From assembly GCF_016801865.2 (NCBI RefSeq), contig NC_068938.1:110670141-110734140 (forward strand): 64,000 bases of DNA. The letters are read 5' to 3'. Source of the DNA: Culex pipiens pallens (Eukaryota > Arthropoda > Insecta > Diptera > Culicidae). The notes beneath the pieces are model-generated. The model was not told the origin of the DNA. It did not search any database and saw nothing but the letters and a program-made list of their open reading frames with translations. Shown piece after piece: positions 55,440-64,000 of this stretch. A program made the translations under genes and the position numbers. Positions within the stretch are counted from its first letter, which is position 1; the number at the start of each line of letters is the position of its first letter.

Positions 55440-57060
55440 CTTTAAATATTTTTTCCCAAAAAAACAGGAATAAAATTACAGCTTTCTCCATTCCTGTCGA
55501 ACCCTCCAGAAACAATTTCTCCACAGACCCATCCTTCTCTATCACCCACCCACATCTGCGTTTCGTTTCCCAGGCCCTGCACCTGTGCCACCCTTGGCAC
55601 CCTTAACCCACAGCTGCTGCTGTTGCGCTGCGTTCCTTCCCGGACGACGTCGTCTCGACGACTGGTGACGATGGCCAACAAAACGCCTTTGCCTGTTTGC
55701 TTGTGTTGGTTGAGAGCGAACCAATACACCGTCGTCGTCGTCGTCGTCTTCAAGTCAGGCTTTCCGGCCCTGGCCACGGATGGATGGATGTGGATTGTTG
55801 GAAAAGTTTCCAGCAAATTCCCGGCTGCCAGAGGAAGAGTGTTGGAGCTCTCTGTCCCATTCGCTCTCGATTGGGGCAGCAATGACGTGCAGGGGAGATA
55901 AATTTGAATGAAACAAAAAAAAATCGCTTCAAGAGGTTTTGTTTAACTTGCTGCTTTTCTTCTTTTGTAGAGGAACCTCTGGAGAGGAGCTGGGGCGTTG
56001 GAGGGCAAGAGGGGGAGGGTAGTGTTCAAGGAGGTCAGGGAACGCGAAGCCGGGGGAGAACTCGTTTTTATTATACACACATCGAGTCGAGTGGCAGGCC
56101 AGCAGATAGCAGACGAACGACGTGCTCTGCTCTTTTTCCTCTTGTCTGTCATACCGTTTCTTGGTTTATCTCTCTGCTCTCAGTCTATCTCCTTCACTCT
56201 GCCTTCCCTTTTTGCCTCATCATCATCATTCCATACGAAATTATACGTGGTTATATACTGCTGTGCTGTGCAGTGTTCTTATTATTCCCATTTGTTCGGT
56301 TTTCCCGCCTTGCGCCTTTCCTTTGCGCCTTGTGAGTCTTCTTGTCTTTGCCTTCGCCTTTGCCTTTGGAGTTTGCTGCCTGTTCCAAGGCAAGGCACTC
56401 TAATCCTCTTCTGCTGTCTTCCGACGTTATACATCAACTTGATATTCCCACTTCTGCCTTCCCTTGGGTCTGCTGACGTATTCTTCTTATTTTTCTTCTT
56501 TTTGGTCTTGGGTCTTCTTAGAGGGGTTTCTTCCCCCCCCCCTCTCCACTTCCTTCTTCGTTAAGAGAAGCCCACCAAGTTGGGAGTTGCTGGAGTCGTT
56601 TGGAGAGTAGTGCCTGCACGGACTGATATTATTATTATTGTTATTATAGGATTTTATTGTGCGATCCAAAGCGCGGCAGCGGCGAGGTCCACTTCTTCGA
56701 TTCCAGGGACCGCCGGCGCGAGGTGGTGTACGATAATAGTCTCACACACACATCAAAATAAAAGAAAAAAATATAAGGAAAAAAAAGCTGATGGGGGTAA
56801 TAAAGCCTCCGTAGAGAAGAGGGCAGCGGCACGGTGAGGTGGCGATGTGTTCTGGATTGGGAAACCGGATTTTGCTCTCATACCAGCACACACAGACTCA
56901 CAAGGCAGAGTGAAGAACCGTGGTGTGGCATTGATTGAAGTCTGTTTCCAGCGATTCGCCCTCTTCTTATTGTTCAATCTGGTGAAATTCAGATTCAAAA
57001 GTGCTGGGAAGAACTATTCCGGTGCGAAGTTGTGGTAGTTCTGGACGAGAAATATTCAAA
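55440..57060. other. GC-rich unique island
   Basis: Non-repetitive DNA with CGTCGTCGTCGTCGTC at about 55729-55744, a C10 run at about 56532-56541 and ATTATTATTATTG at about 56629. The overlapping frames (up to 188 aa at 55998-56564, hydrophobic and Leu/Phe/Ser-rich from CTT/TCT runs) are low-complexity by-products. No gene called. It resembles the 48.5-51.3 kb island in composition. Confidence 0.3.
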
Positions 57061-57380
57061 AAAGTAGTTCGTTAATGTCCTAGCAGTGAACAATGAATTT
57101 CTAATAGTGAACTTTTGCATTTGCATTAGTCGTGGAATATCTGAATTGATTGAGTTAAATGCAATGTAGTTTCAGACCTGTGTTTCTGTTTTAACTTTTA
57201 CTTCAAACTCATTGCAATTCAACGAATCATCTCTTCGATGAACTTTACGCAGTAGGCCTGACCACTTGAACGTTTTTGTGGTTTTGATGCAATACAATGG
57301 CTCATTACACTAAAAATCTGGACTTTTATGTCATAGGTCCTATAAGCCATGTAAACATTGAGTGTATCCCGCTATGGTTA

Positions 57381-57475
57381 GGGACCAGCCATAAACTACG
57401 TGGACACTTTTCTGAAATATCAGACCCCCCTCCCACGTTGTGGATAATTTCCATACAAAACTAATCTTTTTTTAA
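57381..57475. repeat. GGGACC palindromic MITE (left half)
   Basis: GGGACCAGCCATAAACTACG, TGGACACTTTTCTGAAATATC and the TTTCCATACAAAACTAATC block match the left half of 23972-24142. The right terminus is missing. Confidence 0.6.
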
Positions 57476-57778
57476 GGATTCGGTCCTATTTCTATCTAAT
57501 TTGCTTTTAATTTTTTTTATGAAAACCTGCTTGTTAAATTCCCACTGAGCTATTTATTACACGCTTTCAAAATAAAACGTGTTTCAGCCAACATTAGATG
57601 TTCGATGGCAATCCAAGATGTTGTCCTCTATTTTGGGATGGAAATTATAGAGGTTCTCATTTACCAAGTATATTGATTTTCGTAACAACAAAAAATAACA
57701 TGAAATATCAAATTTTGGAAAGACCTCTTAAAGAAGTTTTTTTTTTCGAAAATCTTAAATCTGAATACGCGAAATTAA

Positions 57779-58347
57779 CCCTCTACTGCCCAATTTTTTT
57801 TTAGTTTTCCCGTGTTTAGGAGGTCAATTTGAGCAACTTTTGTTCTACGAAAAACTTGACTTCTCTTGTTTTATGTTTTTCTTGTTTAATTTTTAGTATT
57901 TTAATTTGCATTTATCTTGTTTAGTTTATGTTTGTTTTTGGTAGTATTTAGCTTATTCTACCACCTAATATAATTACATTTTGGCTATCTAATTTTTTTC
58001 ATGTTTTCACAGTCACTTTTGTCAATTTTTTGTTTGTTTTTCACATTTTCTGCTATAGAATGGCACCATCATCATTTAAATTGTAAAAAAATAAATCATT
58101 TAAATTGTAAAATAAAATATAGGAAATGTTAGTAAAAACACAGCCAAAGCTGACCCATAAAAAATACATTTTTAAAAGCTTTGGCAAAGTCAGATAAAAC
58201 AAGTAAAACTTCCAACCCAATTTTTTTTATAAATTTTAAGAGTTCTTCTTTCCAATGCTTTTTAAAGATCAAAAATTGGTTGAAAATTGATTTTTGGCGA
58301 TTTTTTAAATCGAAGCCCGTCTAAAGACGGGGTTGGGTTGTAGAGGG
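57779..58347. mobile_element. TTAA-flanked MITE, CCCTCTACTGCCCAA/TTGGGTTGTAGAGGG (copy 2)
   Basis: TTAA at 57775-57778 and 58348-58351 flanks inverted ends CCCTCTACTGCCCAATTTTT and GGGGTTGGGTTGTAGAGGG. It is about 569 bp, without transposase. Its right 120 bp are the reverse complement of the left end of the 16081 copy (shared TTTTTGATCTTTTAAAAGCATTGGAAAGAAGAACTC-like block). Confidence 0.8.
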
Positions 58348-58560
58348 TTAAGGCCAACGCATTTGTTTTATATCCGCACGCAAAAACATCCCGAAGTTTG
58401 AAAGTTCATTGAAAAAACATGTAAAATATTCATACTTGATGATATGTTTGATTAACAAATAGAGCGCTTTAAGTAAAAGTAAAAGGATACTTTGAGGCTT
58501 TTTGAAAATAATGGCCCCGATCAGAGCCATCGGACAAAAACTTTTAGTTACAGTTGTACT

Positions 58561-58620
58561 GGGACAATCCATAAACCACATGAATATTTTTTTTTTTGAA
58601 AACACAACCCCGTACAAAAT
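58561..58620. repeat. GGGACC palindromic MITE (decayed end)
   Basis: GGGACAATCCATAAACCACA with TGAATATTTTT is a mutated left terminus. The rest is unrecognisable. Confidence 0.4.
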
Positions 58621-58732
58621 TACCGTACATTTAAAGAGTGACAAAATGAGATATTAGCAAAACCTTTAAAAAAATCTGTTTTTAAAGCAAATTAAGTGTT
58701 TGTGCGAAATATTTTCGGTTTTCTTCACAGAG

Positions 58733-58855
58733 AAAAAATTATGGTAATATTCATCAGAGAATTGTGACAGATTTTGTGTCAAAAAAAATGTGTTATATTA
58801 CATCTGGTCTGGTAAATTTTCATAAGGTTCACATTTTACACATTTTTTGGGTAAT
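58733..58855. repeat. Fragment related to the CACAGTAAAAA MITE
   Basis: CACAGAGAAAAAATTATGGT at the left, then GTGTTATATTACATCTGG and CACATTTTACACATTTTTTG, resemble 43449-43651. It abuts the 5'-truncated LINE that begins close to 58856. Confidence 0.4.
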
Positions 58856-59116
58856 ATTACTCTTAAAGGAGGTAGTATTCAACCCCTTTTAAGTGATAGT
58901 GGTTCTGGTACTGCCATTTTGATTAGAAAAACTTTTGATTTCAGCAGCCCTCTTCTCGACCCAAATGGAAGAATATCCTCAGTGATAATTAATCACATCA
59001 ACTATATTAATGTGTATGCATTCTCGGGCGTGTTTTTAACTGAATTTTCTCGGGCACAAACCGTAAGAAAGAGTAGGATGTTTTATTTTGGACAATATGA
59101 CAATCCATTTAAATAA
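58847..59116 (+). pseudogene. APE endonuclease fragment (frame A)
   Basis: The frame carries middle endonuclease-like sequence (SGSGTAILIRKTF, then VIINHINYINVYAFSG). It loses frame relative to the next segment near 59080-59110, where the conserved GGDFN block starts in another frame. The N-terminal catalytic part is absent because the element is 5'-truncated; the first residues derive from flanking sequence. Inactive. Confidence 0.7.
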
Positions 59117-60572
59117 AGCGGGGTCCAAATTCTGTGTGTTTGGAGGCGATTTTAACTGCATTTTGAACGCGTTTGACACTGCTGGTTCGAATAAAAATTA
59201 TTCTACCGGTTTGAAGCGACTTGTTGAACTTTTTAATTTTAGAGAAATTGCAGTTGATATGCGTAAAAATCAGTTTACTTTCTTTCGGGGTGACACAGAG
59301 TCAAGGCTTGATCGTTTTTATGCGCCATCTGCTTTTTTGGAAAATGTTTTAGATTATACAACACTCCCGGTTGCATTTTCTGATCATAATGCAATTATGA
59401 TGAAGATCAAATCTTGCAGTGAGCTTTCTTTAAGAGGTCGTGGTTATTGGAAAATAAACAGTACAATCGTTAACGATGATGCAGTTTCGGATCAATTTTC
59501 TGAATGTTTTGAAGTATGGAAGTTAAGACATCAGTACACCGATGATAAAAAATTTTGGTGGAACAGTATTGCAAAAATTAAGTTTAAACAATTTTATCAA
59601 AATAAGAGCTGGGAGTTGAACCAACGTATTTTTAATGAAAAATCTTACTTCTATGGAAAAATGATAGAATGGATGGACAAGAAAAATAAGAATGAAGAAA
59701 CCTTATTAGATATTAAAATGATTAAATCTCGTTTATATGAGATTGAATCAAACCGTTTGATGCATTTAGGAAACAATTTAAATAATGGAAATTTGTTGCA
59801 GAATGAAATGGTAAATTTGTACCAAGTTTCAGCTCAAATAAAGAGACTTAATTCTAGTTCGAATTTAAGACTTAAGGAGGGTAACATCTTAGTTGTAGAC
59901 ATACATATTTTGAAAAATAAAGTTTATCAATACTATTCTAATTTATTTACTGAAGATAATAACAATTCTCAACAACTCAGTGCAGAGGATCCTATACATT
60001 GTTTAAGTAATTCACTAGATCAAGAGGACCGCGATGACATTATGCGGCCTATAACAGAATTTGAAATCGAGGAAATCTTAAAAAATTGTACACGTAAAAA
60101 ATCACCGGGCCCTGATGGATTAACATATGAGTTTTATATAAATAATTTTGATTCTTTGAAAGCTGACTTATTAATATTATTCAATGGATATCTTTCGGGA
60201 AAAATGCGACCGTCGAAAAGTTTTACAGACGGAATTATAACTTTGATTCCTAAAAAAGGCGCTAATAGTGTAGATTCGGATGACTATCGTCCGATTAGTT
60301 TGTTGAATTGCGATTATAAATTATTCATGAAAATTATTGCTGAACGTTTGAAGTTTTATATGAGTAAATTGCTGGGTTTTTGCCAAACAGCTTGTTTGCC
60401 AAATACTTCTTGCATAGAAAATTTGAAAGATATTCGCCGTATTCTCACACGTTCATGTGAGTCTAAGCGATTTAAAGGTTGTTTAGTGAGCGCGGATTTG
60501 AACAAAGCGTTTGATAGAGTCACACTTATCTCTGGAAAGTTTTGGAAAAGTTTGGGCTACCTACTCTACTAA
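59088..60572 (+). pseudogene. Endonuclease C-terminus and reverse transcriptase (frame B)
   Basis: 494 aa. Endonuclease motifs are GGDFN (near residue 19), SRLDRFY (near 73) and SDHN (near 97). The reverse transcriptase fingers follow: KKSPGPDGLTYEFY (about 340), ITLIPKKG (about 385) and DDYRPISLLNCDYKLFMKII (about 400). The palm start is SADLNKAFDRV (about 466). Translation leaves frame just after FDRV at about 60520; the conserved continuation (HTYLWKVLEKFG) lies in the next frame. This is the RNA-dependent DNA polymerase of a LINE, here frameshifted. Confidence 0.85.
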
Positions 60573-61221
60573 TAAATTGTTTAAAAAGCTTGTATTCTAG
60601 TGCAGCCTCTCGTGTTCTGGTCAATGGATTTTTAACTGCTGAAATAAATATTAGTAGTTCAGTACGACAGGGTTGTCCTTTAAGCATGATCCTATTTGTA
60701 CTTTACATAGAATCTCTGCTTAGAAAAATTGCAGTTACTATTCCTCCCGTTTTAGTATATGGAAAATTCATAAATGTTTTAGCTTTTGCCGATGACATTG
60801 TTGTTTTTGTTAAGAAAGATAATGAATTTGATAGTTTAATAGAAGTAATTGACATATTTTCAAAGTATGCATCGATCAGAATAAATTTTTCAAAATCAGT
60901 TTTTTTAAGGCTAAACAATGCTTTGCTTGGTCCACAGAAATTTAAAGAGACTGACTCTTTAAAAGTTCTTGGGATCACTTTTGGAAAAAAATGGTCAACT
61001 ACAGTAAACAATAATTAAAAGCGACTTGTTACGAACATCAATTTATCAATGCTTCAGCATAATATAAGGAAAATTAATATAATTGAACGGTGTATAATTT
61101 TAAATACTTATATTTTATCAAAACTATGGTACGTTGCACAACTGTTTCCACCGGCAAATTTTCATCTAGCTCAAATAAAATCAGCGTGTGGCAAGTTCAT
61201 TTGGAAAGGATACATTTTCAA
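60521..61221 (+). pseudogene. Reverse transcriptase palm and thumb (frame C)
   Basis: It continues the polymerase: LVNGFLTAEI, SSSVRQGCPLSMILFVLYIE, then the catalytic FADD box (codons at 60785-60796). A TAA at 61016-61018 interrupts it, but the same frame resumes (KRLVTNINLS, FHLAQIKSACGKFIWKGY), so this is a nonsense mutation. The copy is therefore dead by at least two frameshifts, a stop and an insertion. Confidence 0.85.
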
Positions 61222-61636
61222 TTTTTTTATTTTTTTATTTATTTATTTATTCATTTTTTATTTTATTTTTTTTTTTTTGGGAGGGTGATCCAGCCGCACA
61301 TCGTTGATGTCGAAACCTCTAAACTGGGCCCTTGTCCTGTCACGTCCGTCAGTAGTCTTGTCGTACATTACAACTAGAGTCAGATCTGCCAATGAATTAG
61401 TACACTTCGACCAAATAAACACTGACGCTGTATGGATCTGACTCTAGAATAAATGCACAGTTGTGTGTTATTCATAAGTCCAAAATGTTCAATTATTCAT
61501 ATAAGTCCAAATATTCATTTACGGACCTATCCGAAAGCTACTCTTATCTCAAATCTCCAACATTTGAATTAATAGCCAAAAAAAAACGTTTCTTTTAAAA
61601 CTTGTCTGGCTTCCTTAAAAAAAAAAAAAAAAAAAA

Positions 61637-61783
61637 ATGAATAACAGTTCATATTTTACAAGTCGTGAATTGAAAAAGAGACGACCATTTGATCGTCAGA
61701 ATTCCAGTAGATCCTCGATTCGCAACAATGGTCGATACAATCATAATCCGACAACCGTTAGTTCAACAGATCAACGAATTTAG
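61637..61783 (+). pseudogene. ORF1-like start (48 aa), truncated
   Basis: ATG follows A21 and opens a very basic, Ser/Asn/Arg-rich peptide (MNNSSYFTSRELKKRRPFDR...) ending in TAG at 61781. The same frame stays fairly open beyond the stop (SDIISLLIDRDSMEILTNRN) and, across the nested SINE, resumes with DRITKFTVTNFVPK. Composition resembles the disordered basic start of a LINE ORF1, but no diagnostic motif is present. Confidence 0.35.
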
Positions 61784-61878
61784 TCCGATATCATTTCACT
61801 ATTGATTGATCGAGACTCTATGGAAATTTTGACAAATCGGAATGGTTTTTATGCTACTTGAATGAAAATCACCGATTC

Positions 61879-61953
61879 GGGGTAGGCGTGGCTGAATGGT
61901 TACGCTGTTCGCTTTGTAAGCGGAAGGTTCTGGGTTCGATTCCCATCTGCCCC
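61879..61953 (+). tRNA. tRNA-Thr(TGT)-like SINE head, well kept
   Basis: The acceptor arm GGGGTAG/CTGCCCC pairs over all 7 bp (one G-T). It has A box TGGCTGAATGG, anticodon stem TTCGC/GCGGA around TTTGTAA (anticodon TGT), and B box GGTTCGATTCC. It folds better than the head at 8690-8762. Because it starts a TSD-bounded SINE it is a Pol III promoter rather than a host tRNA gene, though tRNA scanners may call it. Confidence 0.6.
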
Positions 61954-62026
61954 TATCGAGAAATTATGGAAAGAAGGAATAATTCTGAACACTTGAATAT
62001 GAACGAATAATTCATTAGCTCGCGGC

Positions 62027-62092
62027 GGGGTTCGATCCCCCGTCCTTTGGGTCAGCAGACAAAAATGCTAACCACCAGACCATCGAGGCTTA
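62027..62092 (-). repeat. Second tRNA-like segment, opposite orientation
   Basis: The minus strand reads GCCTCGATGGTCTGGTGGTT (A-box-like) and, downstream, GGGGGATCGAACCCC (B box with paired T stem). The same B-box end occurs at 2455-2500. The acceptor and anticodon arms do not pair. Confidence 0.5.
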
Positions 62093-63125
62093 GTTGTCTA
62101 GAAGAATTAAGAATGCTATAAGAATCCAAGAAACTTGATTGGAATCTGGGTGAACCTAAGAACAGGAAAATGCAATATTGAATGCAAGTTGAATTCAAGG
62201 ACACTGGTTGCATAATTGTTAGGCGAATATTGAACTTTCAACACGACCAGAATTCACCACAAAAAGCTCGGTGAACCGAATTGGAAAGCTTCCAAAAATG
62301 AATCCAAGAACATACGAAGAATTAAGGACTATAAATAGGTTTGACCGGCCGCATCACTTACCACGGTGAATCCTGGCTTCACACCCATCTTACTAACACC
62401 CTCAAACCTCACGTGATACTTTGTCGAAGACGCAGCTGATTTAGCGGTCTTCATCACTCAAGTGTCGGACTAAAATTCCTATCCACTTCCCCCGTGTCTT
62501 ACCACTGGTCGTGGCCGGCGCTGTGATTGGCTAGCATGATAGGGACATTTGAAAGTTGCGAAGTGGTGATGATTGGTTCCTACTCTTCATCTGTGGTCCA
62601 CGGAGCAATTCTTGGAGGTCCTGGTCAATAACAGAGTAGCAACTACGGGTAGACACCAATGCTATGCTATGCTATGCTACTTGAATGAAAATCACCGATT
62701 CTGATAGAATTACTAAATTCACTGTTACTAATTTTGTCCCTAAATAACTAAAGGCAAAGTATTAAAAGTTGATATTTATAGTTAAAATCCTAAATTCTAC
62801 AAAAACTAAATTTTTAAAAACCCGCATCCTAATCTGACACCCACATTAAGATAGGGAAAAATCACATATGTAGCGGTTCATTGTACAAATGTGATATTTC
62901 CACTATCGGAGAACCTCCTTGTCTCGATGACAGCTTACCGGCCATCGATTAAGCCCTGAGACTGCGCCAAAGTGGGTTCTCGTAGCATGAAGTGGTGTCC
63001 ATGTGTAAAAATGGAAGCTTCAGCAATATACTGAACCCTTCGATTTTAATTCCACATCGAATCAAATCATACTCTTTGCCAAACAAGCATCAAACCTATG
63101 ACACTCATTATGACAAAGCCCAGGG

Positions 63126-63990
63126 GGAAAGGATACATTTTCAAATTGGATAGAAAAAACAACTTTATCTAGACTTTGTCAAAGGAGGTCTCAGGCTTGT
63201 TGATCCGGAAGCAAAATCTAAGGCATTATTCCTTAAAAATATTTTTTGTAATTTTAATGTTCATGGCATTCCAACGGATGAAAGTTATTTGGTAGATTTA
63301 GTTTCACAAAAAAAAACTTACACGTAACGCAAGAGAATGGTTAAATGAAGGGAAGGTGGTGGTTGAAAATTTTGATATCAATACTGTTAAACTGTTTTAA
63401 AACTATTTTGTTTCACTTGATAGTAAATCTCCAGGTGTCGAAGGCAAAGTAAGTTTAAAGTGGGATTTAATCTGGAAAAATTGTAGCGCAAATTTTCTTG
63501 AAATGAAAGACCGTGCAAAGATGTATGATTTTGTAAATGATTTGATACCGAACCAAGAGAAACTAATGAGCTACAATATTGGTAATCTGACTTCAAGTGT
63601 ATGCGACAAGTGTGGTGGAATTGATTCTAATACACACAGAATAAAAGAGTGCCCGAAAGCAAAGGAAGTGTGGGAGTGGAGCAGTCGTATTGTCCAAAAT
63701 CGCTATAAATTGAACGTTGTTGATTTAGAGGATATTCTTCAATTGGAACTCGACGAAAAAAGTATTTCAGAAAAAGCAGCTTTATGGCTTGCAGTAAAAA
63801 CTATTAGTTACAACTTGAGAGTATCAGAACCATCACTATTCGTGTTGAAAAAAGAAATAAGAGAGCATAGGTGGAATGAACATAAAAACGCTAGGTTTTG
63901 TTTCGGAAGCTTATTGAACATTTGTTAAGCGCAGGGAAAGTTTTGTAACACGAATTATGTCTAAATAAACAAACCTTAAAAACCCCAAAA
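63126..63990 (+). mobile_element. L1/Tx1-type LINE (part 2): C-terminus, 3' UTR, poly(A)
   Basis: It resumes inside the WKGY motif interrupted at 61203. The 3' UTR is short, has AATAAA at about 63963, and ends in an A12 run at 63988-63999. Confidence 0.8.
63145..63928 (+). pseudogene. LINE ORF2 C-terminus with CX2CX7HX4C motif
   Basis: Three frames share the C-terminal domain: GGLRLVDPEAKSKALFLKNI (typical post-polymerase block, about 63188-63245), then KLTRNAREWLNEGK, then the long 63503-63928 frame. The last holds C-D-K-C-(7)-H-(4)-C at about 63601-63654, the zinc-finger-like motif found at the end of L1/Tx1 and related ORF2 proteins. Frameshifts near 63173 and in the A-run at about 63311, and an in-frame TAA near 63399, disable it. 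Stop at 63926-63928. Confidence 0.8.
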
Positions 63991-64000
63991 AAAAAAAAAC

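Larger units (their letters stand above)
58856..61221 (+). mobile_element. L1/Tx1-type LINE, 5'-truncated (part 1)
   Basis: Part 1 carries the back half of an APE endonuclease and most of a reverse transcriptase. Part 2 (63126-63990) carries the C-terminus and poly(A). A 19-bp duplication (GGAAAGGATACATTTTCAA) at 61203-61221 and 63126-63144 shows that 61222-63125 is an insertion. ORF1 and the endonuclease N-terminus are missing. L1/Tx1 affinity rests on the motif style (GGDFN, SRLDRFY, SDHN, RPISLLNCDYK, FADD). Confidence 0.85.
61879..62672 (+). mobile_element. tRNA-headed SINE, about 794 bp, (ATGCT)n tail, 24-29-bp TSD
   Basis: The 5' flank (61850-61878) is repeated exactly at 62673-62701. 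The tail, CAATGCTATGCTATGCTATG, merges with the start of the repeat (TATGCTAC), so 24-29 bp are shared depending on where the tail ends. The head is a tRNA-Thr(TGT)-like unit. A second tRNA-like segment in opposite orientation lies at 62027-62092. No open frame. The youngest layer in this nest. Confidence 0.8.
61222..63125 (-). mobile_element. 1.9-kb retroposon insertion in the LINE, 19-bp TSD, T-rich start
   Basis: Directly after the left TSD lies a T-rich tract (61222-61278; TTTATTTATTTATT units), that is, a poly(A)-like tail on the minus strand. The minus-strand 3' segment (to about 61616) has no frame. A separate A21 run (61617-61637) immediately precedes a plus-strand ORF start. The two halves thus appear to have opposite polarity, as in 5'-inverted LINE copies made by twin priming. 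The alternative is two independent insertions. It contains a younger SINE at 61879-62672. Confidence 0.65.

Noticed and set aside
55998..56564. 188-aa Leu/Phe/Ser-rich ORF resembling a membrane protein
   Set aside because: The hydrophobicity comes from CTT/TCT-rich low-complexity DNA; no regular membrane-segment pattern or start context.
61279..61305. Reverse strand GTGCGGCTGGATCACCCTCC resembles the 3' end of bacterial 16S rRNA
   Set aside because: Only about 15 bases agree and the rest of the sequence is unlike rRNA. It sits next to a poly(A)-like tail and is the 3' end of a retroposon, not contamination.
1..64000. CRISPR arrays, operons, riboswitches, bacterial features
   Set aside because: No regular spaced repeats; the window is clearly eukaryotic repeat-rich DNA.

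Overview
This is a eukaryotic, AT-rich, non-coding-dominated window. I found no host protein-coding gene that I can defend from the sequence alone. The repeat content suggests a mosquito (Culicidae, possibly Culex or a relative): a Jockey/I-type gag ORF with a PRE_C2HC region and zinc knuckles, an L1/Tx1-type non-LTR reverse transcriptase, tRNA-headed SINEs, and many miniature inverted-repeat elements (MITEs) and foldback elements. The organism call is an inference from repeat style, not from a marker gene.

Layout. 1-9.8 kb: a 206-bp palindrome, tRNA-like Pol III units, a 1.3-kb foldback (1016-2324), a GC-richer unique island with promoter-like sequence (4.1-5.9 kb), two related TA-flanked elements, two copies of one SINE (7599-7708 and 8367-8762) and a CTTAATCC-family repeat. 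11.4-14.0 kb: a tRNA-headed SINE and a full-length 1.75-kb retrotransposon that carries only ORF1 (gag), bounded by an 11-bp target-site duplication (TSD). 16.1-17.0 kb: a TTAA-flanked, piggyBac-type MITE. 19.4-23.3 kb: a three-level nest in which a CTTAATCC repeat is split by a (CATA)n-tailed retroposon, itself split by a 2.6-kb foldback. 25.5-26.5 kb: a second copy of that retroposon with its own 24-bp TSD. 28.9-30.6 kb: a pogo/Tc1-like MITE, then a second three-level nest (TA-flanked element, gag-element 3' end, GGGACC palindrome). 33.0-35.6 kb: two inverted TTAA-flanked elements and a GTGTCCGG element. 37.2-38.2 kb: another foldback. 39.6-40.9 kb: degenerate tandem units. 42.5-48.0 kb: fragments of the same MITE families. 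48.5-51.3 kb: the most gene-like island (GC-rich, CT/GAGA tracts, CAG repeats, and a possible short first coding exon at 49694). 52.3-55.1 kb: two more CTTAATCC copies. 55.4-57.1 kb: the last GC-rich island. 57.8-64.0 kb: a TTAA MITE, then a decayed L1/Tx1-type LINE with endonuclease, reverse transcriptase and C-terminal Cys/His motif. That LINE is split by a 1.9-kb insertion, which is split again by a 794-bp SINE.

The window therefore reads as intergenic or intronic DNA around a regulated gene or genes. Compact unique islands, probably regulatory or 5'-exon sequence, alternate with transposable-element nests. The nests give clear relative ages, and several elements have exact TSDs, so insertion boundaries can be read to the base. 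Element names are descriptive, based on terminal sequences, because no database search was possible.
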